This document shows, piece by piece, positions 7,278 through 15,366 of a stretch of 57,395 bases of DNA. The translations under genes were made by a program, and so were the position numbers. The DNA is from Bacteroidales bacterium UBA1410. GTDB lineage: Bacteria > Bacteroidota > Bacteroidia > Bacteroidales > Dysgonomonadaceae. The DNA lies in NCBI GenBank assembly GCA_002305015.1, contig DBPW01000016.1, positions 1 through 57,395 on the forward strand. Direction: 5' to 3'. The notes under the pieces are model-generated. The model had not been told where the DNA came from and did not search any database. It saw only the letters and a program-made list of their open reading frames with translations. Position 1 is the stretch's first letter. Each line of letters starts with the position of its first letter.

Positions 7278-7739
7278 TTAATTTTTCATTTTATCCGGAA
7301 TAAAGGTCTCATACGTATTGTCATCGTAATAAATAATTATTCGGTCGATTTTTTTCTCCGGCCTTAATGGTGTTGTAATTGCTTTATTAGCTGTCTGTTG
7401 TTCATTGAAAAATGTGGGCTTAACTGCCTTCTCGGTGCGTTCTTCGCTCTGTTGTGCATCATGGGAAGCATTTACATCATTCTGACGAAATAAATCGGGT
7501 TCTTCGGTTGCCGACTTTTTATCTTTTTCCTTAATATACATCGAACCTTTTCCGGTTAGCAACCATTCCGGATTGATGTAATCCATTTGAGAAAGAATTT
7601 TTAAAACAACATCCAGACTCGGATTATTTCTTCCATTGAGAATATGGGAGATAACGGCCCGACTGATTTGCAATTTGTCCGCAAATTTTGCCGGAGTCAG
7701 ATTCTCGTGTTCCATGATTTGCCTGATTCGATCTTTCAT
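7278..7739 (-). CDS. XRE-family helix-turn-helix regulator
   Basis: A 153-residue DNA-binding protein. Residues 1-60 form a Cro/C1-type HTH: IRQIMEHENLTPAKFADKL, then the recognition segment ISRAVISHILNGRNNPSLDVVLKIL, followed by INPEWLLTGKGSMY, a common join in Bacteroidota XRE proteins. The rest is polar and low-complexity (KEKDKKS..., many Gln/Glu) and ends in a short IIIYYDDNTYETFIP strand pair conserved in related Bacteroidota regulators. Targets are unknown. I start at the ATG at 7739 (MKDRIRQ) rather than the longer frame to 7772. Autoregulation is likely, because a perfect inverted repeat overlaps the predicted -7 element just upstream. Confidence 0.85.
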   Translation of the reverse strand: MKDRIRQIMEHENLTPAKFADKLQISRAVISHILNGRNNPSLDVVLKILSQMDYINPEWLLTGKGSMYIKEKDKKSATEEPDLFRQNDVNASHDAQQSEERTEKAVKPTFFNEQQTANKAITTPLRPEKKIDRIIIYYDDNTYETFIPDKMKN

Positions 7740-7789
7740 TGCCGTATAATTTAATGATTGTAACCCATGCAATGTATTCTTGTGAAATA

Positions 7790-7817
7790 CAAATGTAAAA
7801 AAGATAATTTACATTTG
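7790..7817. promoter_or_regulatory. Candidate operator/promoter of the XRE gene
   Basis: CAAATGTAAA, 8 bases, TTTACATTTG: a perfect 10-bp inverted repeat 50 bases before the XRE start. Each arm contains TACATTTG, the Bacteroidota -7 consensus, one on each strand. A dimeric regulator bound here would cover the -7 element on both strands. Confidence 0.5.
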
Positions 7818-8543
7818 AAAATAATAGTAATTTATATTTGTAAATAACAAATGGAAATTTAAATATACATTTATATATTATACAGATGTATCTATGGGGT
7901 TAACAGGTAAGAGACAGGATTAAAACACAATTTTATATTTTTCCATTATAAAATTGATATATAGAATATTAGATAAATAACGAATTAGAATTTTAACAAG
8001 CAGTTCTATTTCACGGATATAATGCCCTTAAAATACGATGCAATACTTTAGTAATTATATATAAATTCCTGATATTATGGGAATAATATGAAAACGTTTA
8101 CTGCGAATTAAACTGTTAAAATCGAAAATTTACATCAATATATGACGTAACAATATGAAATTACAATAATATAATTGTAAATTACTATTGTATACAACTG
8201 TAACAGATAATACTCTTAATGATGTGTTTTGTTTAACGTATGTATATTATTTACATATGTATAAGGAATAAATATACTAAAATATGAAGGGGTTGTAATC
8301 ACAACGTGTTTTCTTTCTCGTTGTCCTATTTGTATCTAATCCGGAGAACAATTTCATTTATTCAATTCTCAGCGGCTTATTTATTATGATGAAACCATCA
8401 CCGGCAAACAACTTACGGTACGATTATTTGCTAGATTGAGCGATGCTTTGCGGTAAAAATATTTTTCTGAAATATAAAAAGAGAGAGCAGTGATTATTGA
8501 CTGCAAAAAAGAAAATTAGGTTGAATGAAAATAACAGAAACGG
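7818..8543. other. AT-rich dyad-rich intergenic region
   Basis: About 725 bases with no credible gene, between the XRE regulator and holA. Very AT-rich, with repeated TTACA/TGTAA words and several small dyads: TTACAAT-N6-ATTGTAA (8161-8180), TTGTATACAA (8188-8197), TACATATGTA (8252-8261), GTTGT-N4-ACAAC (8292-8305). A TATATTTG -7-like box points rightward at 7833-7840. No tRNA-like fold, no DnaA-box cluster and no open frame above a few codons was found. Confidence 0.5.
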
Positions 8544-9563
8544 TTAGTGCATAATTTTGTAAACCAATTCTTTGAGCAATTCGCCCGGCGTAGCCGAAAC
8601 ATTATCGATTCCTTTGGATTTGGCATCGTAAGTACGCAAAAGAGAAATAATTTCCATGACTTTATTGGCATTATAATATTTCAAAGCAGTCAGGTATGGA
8701 CGAACAAAATAGGCCGAACGCAACTCCAGCGCTTTCATGATATGTTGTTCCGATTTGTTGGGAAGCCAATAACATTCGAGCAGATTTCCAAAAAAATTAA
8801 ACAATACCGACAAGGTTACCTGTATGGGATTATTTTTGGGGTTTTTATCGAAATAATTGACAATTCGGTAGGCGCTTAACGTATCTTTTTCGGTAATCGC
8901 CTTCAACAATTCGAAATTGTTGAAATCTTTACTGATCCCCACATTTTTTTCCACCAGTTCCTCCGTAATTCGTTTTTGTGTATCGGGTAGAGAGATTTCC
9001 AGTTTCTCGAGTTCCTTAATGAGTTTACTCAGATCATTTCCTACAAAATCGGTGAGCATTTGTGCCGATTTTTCATCAATACCAATCCCCCGTCCTTGAA
9101 AGTACGACTTAATGAAAGCCGGTACTTGATTTTCGTACAGTTTTTTCGATTCAAATACCACTCCGGCTTTTTCGATATTCTTGACTACCGATTTCCGCTT
9201 ATCCACCGTACCGTGTTTATAAGCAATTACCAGTATGGTAGATGGCATGGGTTTTTGAACATAATAATTTAAATCGTCAAAATGGTCCAACTCCTGCGCC
9301 TCTTTCACCATCACCAGTTGGTATTCGGCCATCATAGGAAACCGCCTCGCAGATGAAATAATGGTATTTACGTCGGAATCCACACCATAAAATAGCATCA
9401 TGTTGAAATCTTTCTCCGCATCGGTCAGCACGTTTTCTTCCAAGAGATCGGTTAATGCATCGATAAAATACGTTTCTTCGCCCATGAACAAATATACCGG
9501 TTTGAAATTGCGGTTCACGATATCGTTGCGAAGCGAATCAAATGTCACTGCTTTTGTAGCCAT
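8544..9563 (-). CDS. holA: DNA polymerase III subunit delta (clamp loader)
   Basis: Delta subunit of the clamp loader, which opens the beta sliding clamp during chromosome replication. A 339-residue protein of normal size with the family pattern: PVYLFMGEETYFID near residue 22 (degenerate P-loop region), the helical beta-binding segment with SARRFPMMAEYQLVMVKEAQEL, LTDFVGNDLSKLIKELEKL in the middle lid, and C-terminal collar helices ending KELVYKIMH. It starts 11 bases after the amn stop, so the two probably share a transcript. Confidence 0.93.
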   Translation of the reverse strand: MATKAVTFDSLRNDIVNRNFKPVYLFMGEETYFIDALTDLLEENVLTDAEKDFNMMLFYGVDSDVNTIISSARRFPMMAEYQLVMVKEAQELDHFDDLNYYVQKPMPSTILVIAYKHGTVDKRKSVVKNIEKAGVVFESKKLYENQVPAFIKSYFQGRGIGIDEKSAQMLTDFVGNDLSKLIKELEKLEISLPDTQKRITEELVEKNVGISKDFNNFELLKAITEKDTLSAYRIVNYFDKNPKNNPIQVTLSVLFNFFGNLLECYWLPNKSEQHIMKALELRSAYFVRPYLTALKYYNANKVMEIISLLRTYDAKSKGIDNVSATPGELLKELVYKIMH

Positions 9564-9574
9564 AATAAATTATA

Positions 9575-10348
9575 TCAATCAAAACGAAGATGTTTTACGT
9601 TTGCACCTTCTTGAATCAACATCGTTAGCGATTTAATGCCGATCATCACGTGTTCTTCCACAAATTGTTGTGTAACAATCTTATCCATTTCTTCTGTTTT
9701 TACCCCCGATGAAATCATGGGTTGATCCGAAACAAGCAATAAAGCACCGGTGGGGATATGATTGGCAAATCCGCAGGTAAAAAGTGTTGCTGTTTCCATA
9801 TCGACCGCCAACACGCGAATGCGGCGCAGATAATTTTTGAAATCGTCGTCATACTCCCAAACACGGCGGTTTGTGGTATAAACTGTGCCCGTCCAGTATT
9901 CCCGATTAAAATCGCGAATGTTGTAAGAAACCGAACGCAACAAACTGAAAGCCGGCAACGAAGGTACTTCGGGCGGGAAATAATCGTTGGATGTACCTTC
10001 TCCCCGAATGGCCGCAATGGGCAAGATATAATCGCCCAAATCGCTTCGTTTTTTCAAACCTCCGCATTTACCAAGAAAAAGCGCAGCCCGCGGAGTAACG
10101 GCACTCAACAAATCCATGATGGTGGCTGCATTGGCACTTCCCATTCCGAAATTGATAATGGTAATTCCTTCGGCCGACGCATTGGGCATGTTGCTGTCTA
10201 ACCCGATAATGGGTACATTAAAATGTTCGGCAAATATTTCCACATATTTTTGGAAATTTGCCAATAGGATATATTGGGTAAAATCTTTCAGCGGCCTTTT
10301 GGTATAGCGAGGCAGCCAATTTTCTACAATTTCTTGTTTGGTTTTCAT
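9575..10348 (-). CDS. amn: AMP nucleosidase (short form)
   Basis: Hydrolyses AMP to adenine and ribose-5-phosphate in purine salvage. The 257 residues correspond only to the catalytic nucleoside-phosphorylase-like domain, without the N-terminal regulatory half of the E. coli enzyme; this short form is usual in Bacteroidota. Seen: the GMGSANAATIMDLL phosphate-binding region, LGKCGGLKKRSDLGDYILPIAAIRGEGTS, the substrate-binding acidic VDMETATLF, and LLLVSDQPM. Divergent from an HsdR-N-type gene across 35 bases, and followed at 11 bases by holA. Cytosolic. Confidence 0.93.
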   Translation of the reverse strand: MKTKQEIVENWLPRYTKRPLKDFTQYILLANFQKYVEIFAEHFNVPIIGLDSNMPNASAEGITIINFGMGSANAATIMDLLSAVTPRAALFLGKCGGLKKRSDLGDYILPIAAIRGEGTSNDYFPPEVPSLPAFSLLRSVSYNIRDFNREYWTGTVYTTNRRVWEYDDDFKNYLRRIRVLAVDMETATLFTCGFANHIPTGALLLVSDQPMISSGVKTEEMDKIVTQQFVEEHVMIGIKSLTMLIQEGANVKHLRFD

Positions 10349-10383
10349 AAATACGCTAATTTTGTTTTCTATCGTATCAATTT

Positions 10384-10875
10384 ATGAACAAAGATAATCG
10401 CTGCATACTGAATTTGCCTCCTTTTGATGCGAAAATTTTGGAAACCGACAACGGACTTGTCATTTTCGATAAGTTGCGGCGTAAATATGTAGCGTTGACA
10501 CCCGAAGAATGGGTGCGCCAACATTTTGTTCATTATCTTATTGCAAAAAAAGGATATCCCTTTTCGCTGATGGCAAACGAAATTGCCGTTACCTTGAATT
10601 CCATGACGCGACGCTGCGATACGGTAGTGTATAATAATCGTTTGGAGCCGCTGATGATTTTGGAATATAAAAATCCCCAAATAACCATTACCCGGGAAGT
10701 TTTTGATCAGATTGCCCGTTACAACAGCGTTTTGCGTGTAAAGTATTTGACCGTTTCCAACGGCTTGGTGCATTACTGTTGTAAAATGGACTATGAAAAT
10801 CAAACGTTCTGCTATTTGCCGGAAATTCCCGACTATTTCACTATCACCCAAGATCGACCCCTTCCCTCAATGTGA
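10384..10875 (+). CDS. Orphan HsdR N-terminal-domain (PD-(D/E)xK nuclease-like) protein
   Basis: A 163-residue stand-alone protein matching the N-terminal restriction-endonuclease-like domain of type I restriction R subunits (HSDR_N type). The nuclease core is intact by eye: RCDTVVY (Asp) followed by LMILEYK (E-x-K). There is no helicase part, and no hsdM or hsdS nearby, so it is not a working type I restriction system. Such solo domains are common in Bacteroidota chromosomes; their role is unknown, perhaps DNA repair. A TTG-N20-TAATTTTG promoter (10334-10364) lies inside and just after the divergent amn start. It converges on panB. Confidence 0.8.
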   Translation: MNKDNRCILNLPPFDAKILETDNGLVIFDKLRRKYVALTPEEWVRQHFVHYLIAKKGYPFSLMANEIAVTLNSMTRRCDTVVYNNRLEPLMILEYKNPQITITREVFDQIARYNSVLRVKYLTVSNGLVHYCCKMDYENQTFCYLPEIPDYFTITQDRPLPSM

Positions 10876-10899
10876 GCTGCACGTGATATTCTTCGCTGC

Positions 10900-10921
10900 T
10901 AAAGATCAATTAAAGATCAAT
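10900..10921. repeat. Perfect 11-bp tandem duplication at the panB stop
   Basis: TAAAGATCAAT occurs twice head to tail. The panB stop codon lies in the right-hand copy, and an identical TGA lies in the left copy. Simple slippage product, but its 11-bp length matches other repeats in the window. Confidence 0.85.
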
Positions 10922-11747
10922 AGCTCTCGTCCGGTGAAGGAAAATCTGTTGTTTTAACGTCTTGTATGTACGATTGCACCGCCTTGGTAATATCATCGAA
11001 AAGGTTGGCATAGCGACGCAAGAAACGCGGCGAAAAATTTTTATTGATACCCAGCATATCGTGCATCACCAACACCTGACCATCGACATAAGGCCCTGCT
11101 CCGATTCCGATAACGGGAATTTCGAGTTCCGATGCCACGCGTTTTGCCAATTCGGCCGGAATCTTTTCCAGCACCAGCGCAAAACATCCGGCTTCCTGAA
11201 GAAGATGCGCATCGTCAATCAATCGGTTGGCTTCGTCTTCTTCTTGTGCCCGTACCGTATATGTGCCAAATTTATTGATGGATTGAGGCGTCAGTCCCAA
11301 ATGGCCCATGATGGGAATCCCTGCACTCAAAATGCGGGTAACCGACTCCAGAACTTCTTTTCCACCCTCCAGCTTCACGGCATCGGCTTGCGTTTCCTTC
11401 ATGATTTTTACGGCCGATGCCACAGCTTCAATGGGATTTCCCTGATAGCTGCCAAAAGGCATATCCACTACTACCATAGCGCGTTTTACTGCTTTCATCA
11501 CCGACTTGCCATGATAAATCATCTGGTCAAGCGTAATGGGCAGCGTGGTGACATTGCCGGCCATTACGTTCGATGCAGAATCGCCCACCAAGATTACATC
11601 CATACCGGCCTGATCGATAATGCCGGCCATCGAATAATCGTAAGCGGTAAGCATAGCTATTTTTTCACCCCGCTGTTTCATTTCCTGTAAACGATGGGTG
11701 GTAACCTTTCTTTTGTCTTCGGATAATATAGGTTTTTCTTCCGCCAT
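10917..11747 (-). CDS. panB: 3-methyl-2-oxobutanoate hydroxymethyltransferase (ketopantoate)
   Basis: First committed step of pantothenate/CoA synthesis: adds a hydroxymethyl group from 5,10-methylene-THF to 2-oxoisovalerate. The 276-residue TIM-barrel protein shows KIAMLTAYDYSMAGIIDQAG, VGDSASNV, VVVDMPFGSYQ, AVKLEGGKE (metal and catalytic region), GHLGLTPQS and IPVIGIGAGPYVDGQVLVMHD. Length is normal. It is monocistronic here (no panC or panD nearby); a TACCTTTG -7 element sits at 11786-11779. Cytosolic. Confidence 0.96.
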   Translation of the reverse strand: MAEEKPILSEDKRKVTTHRLQEMKQRGEKIAMLTAYDYSMAGIIDQAGMDVILVGDSASNVMAGNVTTLPITLDQMIYHGKSVMKAVKRAMVVVDMPFGSYQGNPIEAVASAVKIMKETQADAVKLEGGKEVLESVTRILSAGIPIMGHLGLTPQSINKFGTYTVRAQEEDEANRLIDDAHLLQEAGCFALVLEKIPAELAKRVASELEIPVIGIGAGPYVDGQVLVMHDMLGINKNFSPRFLRRYANLFDDITKAVQSYIQDVKTTDFPSPDESY

Positions 11748-11952
11748 GATTTTAGTTATTTAATCGATTTGAACACGACAAAGGTACTGCTTTTCTTTTG
11801 AAATGCCGATTAGAGACGAAAAGATTTTGGAGCCAACTGAAGATAGCGTCGGATAAGTTTGAAAAATTTCCAACACTAAACTTGGGAATTTCAGCCTAAA
11901 AATTTTTAAATTTGCCGTTCAGTAATTTATCAATTTACAACGATCCATTTTG

Positions 11953-11960
11953 TATATTTG
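11953..11960 (+). promoter_or_regulatory. -7 element before the ArnT-like gene
   Basis: TATATTTG, an exact Bacteroidota -7 box, 37 bases before the start codon. No clear -33 TTTG partner at the right distance. Confidence 0.45.
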
Positions 11961-11997
11961 ACTCTTTACAGCATAAAACGATATAATTTATCAACAC

Positions 11998-13647
11998 ATG
12001 ACGCGTGACACAAAAATACCTCTATCCTTCTTATACATAATCATCTTATTGGTTTGCTTTGTCTCGTTTTTCGTTCACAATGATGCCGTTCCTGCCGATT
12101 TAATGGAGTCTCGCAACCTTGTTACGGCACGGGAAATGGTAAATACGGGCAATTACTTGATCCCCACCATGAACGGGGAGTTGCGTTTAGAAAAACCGCC
12201 ACTGCCCACGTGGATAGCAGCCGGCATTGAACATGCATTTCCACATAACCTTGCCGCACAGCGGGCTGCAGCAGGTATTGCGGCAACGTTGATGGTGTTT
12301 TTCTTGTTTCTGCTGGTTCGCACAATTACCGGTGAAACTTTTCTCGCATTTATGGCCGCAGTGGTTTTGGCCACCTGCTACAATCCGGTAATGATGGGGC
12401 GCAACGCTACCTGGGATATCTATTGTCATGCCTTTATGCTGGGCGCCATCTATTTTATATGGGGAGCTTTCAAATCGGAAGGCAAACAGTGGTCAAAGTT
12501 TCTGCTCGCCGGATTATTTATGGGGCTCTCCTTCCTAAGCAAAGGGCCGGTATCGTTTTATGCTTTACTCTTGCCGTTTCTCATCGGTTTCATTATCGTA
12601 GAAAAACCCTCACTGAAAGGAAAGGTTGCACCTTTTATTGTCATGATCGTGCTTACCCTTATCGTCTCATTCTGGTGGCCGGCTTATATTGCCGCTTTCC
12701 ATCCCGAAACCGGTTCGGCTGTGGCGGCTAAAGAATCGGGGGCATGGATCAGCCACAATGTGAGGCCGCTGTGGTATTACTGGCAATTTCCCGCTGAAGC
12801 AGGCATCTGGGCTCTTTTTTGGGTTACTTCTCTCTTTTATTATTTCTATTCCTTTCGCAAAAAAATTGCAGAACCTCGCAATATATTCCGCCTTTCCGTA
12901 ATTTGGACACTCGCGGCTTTGATTTTGCTTTCGTTAATTCCCGAAAAGAAACCCCGTTATTTATTGCCGATGCTTATCCCCGGAGCAATAAACATTGCCT
13001 ATTATTTAGGGTATAGCATGAGAAATGCTATGAGCAAAGGCGAAAAAACTTTACTGCGAATAAACGGCACCCTGATTGCCGTCGTATCGCTGCTAATGCC
13101 TGTCGGAATATACTTTCTTGCAAAAAACGGTCATGCAGATTGGTTTTCCCATCTTGTCCTTCCATCGCTCATATTCTGGGCAATAGCAATCTACCTATTT
13201 GTTGGATTATATGGCAAAAAGGGCATATTACCGGAGAGGGTGTTTTTCGGTACCGTTTTGGTAATGATGAGTTTCATCCTGTTTTGTTACGAACCTACCA
13301 CCCGATTGTTCGTAAATGAAAACAGGTACAGCCTCAATGCTTTGAGAGATAATCCCGATTTGCAGGGACTGCCCTTCTATTATCCGGCAGAAGAGGAAGC
13401 CATTCGAATGGAATGGGTATACGAGGCAGGGAGAAACATCACCCCAATCGATCTAAAAAACGATTCTGCGGTATATGCTGCATTACCTTTTGTTCTTGTC
13501 AGCGAAAAACCTGCGCCGGTTTTACTTGAAAATTTGGAGGTAACTACTGAATATATTGGAACATTCGACAATAACTGGCGTAAGACAGACAGCCATCGGT
13601 ACAACAAAGACCTCGTGAAGGAGGTTTATCTCGTGAAAAAGAAATAA
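11998..13647 (+). CDS. ArnT-like GT39/GT83-family membrane glycosyltransferase
   Basis: A 549-residue inner-membrane protein with an N-terminal anchor, about eleven further hydrophobic segments and a C-terminal soluble tail. Family marks of the ArnT/PMT superfamily: the first periplasmic loop with ADLMESRNLVTAREMV (acidic catalytic position), GNYLIPTMNGELRLEKPPL (family motif near residues 50-68), GRNATWDIYCHAF, and LSKGPVSFY. These enzymes take a sugar from a polyprenyl-phosphate carrier and place it on lipid A or a related periplasmic acceptor. Substrate not predictable. It stands alone, 16 kb from a second ArnT-like protein. Converges on serS. Confidence 0.85.
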   Translation: MTRDTKIPLSFLYIIILLVCFVSFFVHNDAVPADLMESRNLVTAREMVNTGNYLIPTMNGELRLEKPPLPTWIAAGIEHAFPHNLAAQRAAAGIAATLMVFFLFLLVRTITGETFLAFMAAVVLATCYNPVMMGRNATWDIYCHAFMLGAIYFIWGAFKSEGKQWSKFLLAGLFMGLSFLSKGPVSFYALLLPFLIGFIIVEKPSLKGKVAPFIVMIVLTLIVSFWWPAYIAAFHPETGSAVAAKESGAWISHNVRPLWYYWQFPAEAGIWALFWVTSLFYYFYSFRKKIAEPRNIFRLSVIWTLAALILLSLIPEKKPRYLLPMLIPGAINIAYYLGYSMRNAMSKGEKTLLRINGTLIAVVSLLMPVGIYFLAKNGHADWFSHLVLPSLIFWAIAIYLFVGLYGKKGILPERVFFGTVLVMMSFILFCYEPTTRLFVNENRYSLNALRDNPDLQGLPFYYPAEEEAIRMEWVYEAGRNITPIDLKNDSAVYAALPFVLVSEKPAPVLLENLEVTTEYIGTFDNNWRKTDSHRYNKDLVKEVYLVKKK

Positions 13648-13707
13648 TTTGAATTGTTTGTTCCTAATCCCATGCCATTCAGCTAGTCAGCAATTAAAAA
13701 CCGATCA

Positions 13708-13721
13708 CAACGTATACGTTG
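13708..13721. other. 14-bp perfect palindrome between convergent genes
   Basis: CAACGTATACGTTG, in the 89-base gap between the ArnT-like gene and serS, which converge. No T-run follows on either strand, so termination by this short dyad alone is doubtful. Confidence 0.4.
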
Positions 13722-13736
13722 CACCGCAGGCTTTCT

Positions 13737-15008
13737 TTAATCGATGCGATCAAAGCCGGTGTAAGGTACCAATACGTTAGGGATGCGGATGCCGTCGGGC
13801 GTTTGATTGTTTTCCAGCAAAGCTGCCACAATACGGGGTAAGGCGAGAGCACTGCCATTCAGGGTGTGGCACAGGTGGATTTTGCGGTTAGCATCGCGGT
13901 AACGACATTTCAGTCGGTTGGCCTGATAACTTTCAAAATTCGACACCGAACTTACTTCCAACCACCGTTTTTGTGCGGCGGAAAACACTTCGAAATCGAA
14001 CGTCAGAGCCGAAGTAAAACTCATATCGCCACCACAAAGACGAAGAATGCGCCACGGTAATTCCAACGCATCGACCAATGTTTGCACATGGTCCACCATC
14101 TGTTGCAGACGTGCATAGGAATTTTCGGGCTTTTCAATGCAGACAATTTCCACTTTATCGAATTGATGCAGGCGATTGAGTCCGCGTACATCTTTTCCGT
14201 ACGAACCTGCTTCACGACGGAAACAAGCCGAATATGCCGTATTTTTTATGGGTAAGTCTTTTTCGTCGAGAATCACATCGCGATATATATTGGTGACAGG
14301 CACTTCGGCGGTAGGAATCAAATAGAGATCATCGATTTCCACATGATACATCTGTCCTTCCTTATCGGGCAGTTGTCCTGTTCCAAATCCCGATGCTGCG
14401 TTAACCATATAGGGCGGCTGCACTTCTTCAAAGCCGGCTTCGCGAGCCCTGTCTAGGAAGAAATTAATGAGGGCACGTTGCAGTTGTGCTCCTTTTCCCT
14501 TATATACCGGGAAACCGGCACCGGTAATTTTAACACCCAACTCAAAATCGATAATATCATATTTCCCGGCCAACTCCCAATGTGGAAGAGCATCGGCTGG
14601 GAGTTCCGGCATTTTTCCTCCGGTTTTTTCAACCACATTATCTTCGGGCGACTTCCCTTCGGGAACCGAATCATGAGGCAAATTGGGAAGAAGTACCAGT
14701 AAATTTTGTATTTTTTCTTGGGTTTCTTTCAGGGTATCGTCATAACTACGGGACGTTTCTTTCAGTTTGCTTACTTTATCTCGAATTTGCGAAGCTTCTT
14801 CCTTTTTTCCTTCTTTGAGCAACTTCCCGATTGAGCGGGAAAGGGAATTGATTTCGGCCAATGTACTGTCGAGAATGACCTGAGTACTTCTTCGTTCGTT
14901 ATCCAATTCGATGATTTGATTAACAAGCGCTTTGGCATCGAAATTTTTTTTCGCAAGTTTACGAATTACCTCTTCCGGATTTTCGTTTATTGTCTTTAGT
15001 GTAAGCAT
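13737..15008 (-). CDS. serS: Seryl-tRNA synthetase
   Basis: Class II synthetase charging tRNA-Ser. The 423 residues comprise the N-terminal antiparallel coiled-coil arm (about 30-100, rich in Lys/Glu/Leu) that grips the long variable arm of tRNA-Ser, and a catalytic domain with LIPTAEVPVTN, YSACFRREAGSYGKD (motif 2), HQFDKVEIV, and the motif 3 region NGSALALPRIVAALLENNQ. Length normal. A TACCTTTG -7 element lies at 15056-15049. Downstream of a 45-codon membrane microprotein gene and tilS on the same strand, but with its own likely promoter. Confidence 0.97.
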   Translation of the reverse strand: MLTLKTINENPEEVIRKLAKKNFDAKALVNQIIELDNERRSTQVILDSTLAEINSLSRSIGKLLKEGKKEEASQIRDKVSKLKETSRSYDDTLKETQEKIQNLLVLLPNLPHDSVPEGKSPEDNVVEKTGGKMPELPADALPHWELAGKYDIIDFELGVKITGAGFPVYKGKGAQLQRALINFFLDRAREAGFEEVQPPYMVNAASGFGTGQLPDKEGQMYHVEIDDLYLIPTAEVPVTNIYRDVILDEKDLPIKNTAYSACFRREAGSYGKDVRGLNRLHQFDKVEIVCIEKPENSYARLQQMVDHVQTLVDALELPWRILRLCGGDMSFTSALTFDFEVFSAAQKRWLEVSSVSNFESYQANRLKCRYRDANRKIHLCHTLNGSALALPRIVAALLENNQTPDGIRIPNVLVPYTGFDRID

Positions 15009-15118
15009 AAAAAAGCAATTTCAACTATTTGTCGTTTTCCAATATGCAAAGGTAAGAAAAAACTTTGCACGAAAAACAGTTGAAATCACCTTTATTGTTT
15101 ACTGTCGGATTAAGTCGT

Positions 15119-15256
15119 TCAGAAAAGTTGTAAACGGGCAAAATCTTTTAATTCGCGCTCTTTCTTTTTTCGAATACGGTAACTGCGAAGCATCAAATAC
15201 GCAAATCCCGTTAATGTTGCTATCGCAAAAATGTCGCGTAAATCACTTGCTTTCAT
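15119..15256 (-). CDS. 45-residue single-pass membrane microprotein
   Basis: Between tilS and serS, on the same strand, an ATG frame encodes MKASDLRDIFAIATLTGFAY, then LMLRSYRIRKKKERELKDFA and a short tail (45 residues). It has an N-terminal acidic end, one hydrophobic helix (about residues 8-23) and a strongly basic cytosolic tail, the layout of a real membrane microprotein rather than random sequence. Function unknown. The ATG lies 111 bases after the tilS stop codon. Not recognised as a named family. Confidence 0.5.
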   Translation of the reverse strand: MKASDLRDIFAIATLTGFAYLMLRSYRIRKKKERELKDFARLQLF

Positions 15257-15366
15257 ATTTTGGTGGCTTATTTAAATATACTCCTTTATAGTTATAATGT
15301 AAAAATCGGGAAAAAGTTGCACGGAAACACAAAAAAATTTTCACTGAAAACCGGGAAGTCCCCTCA

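Noticed and set aside
7740..8543. A replication origin or phage attachment region
   Set aside because: No cluster of DnaA boxes, dnaA, parAB or integrase; AT-richness and dyads alone are insufficient.
10384..10875. A type I restriction-modification system
   Set aside because: Only the HsdR N-terminal-type domain is present; no helicase part, methylase or specificity gene nearby.
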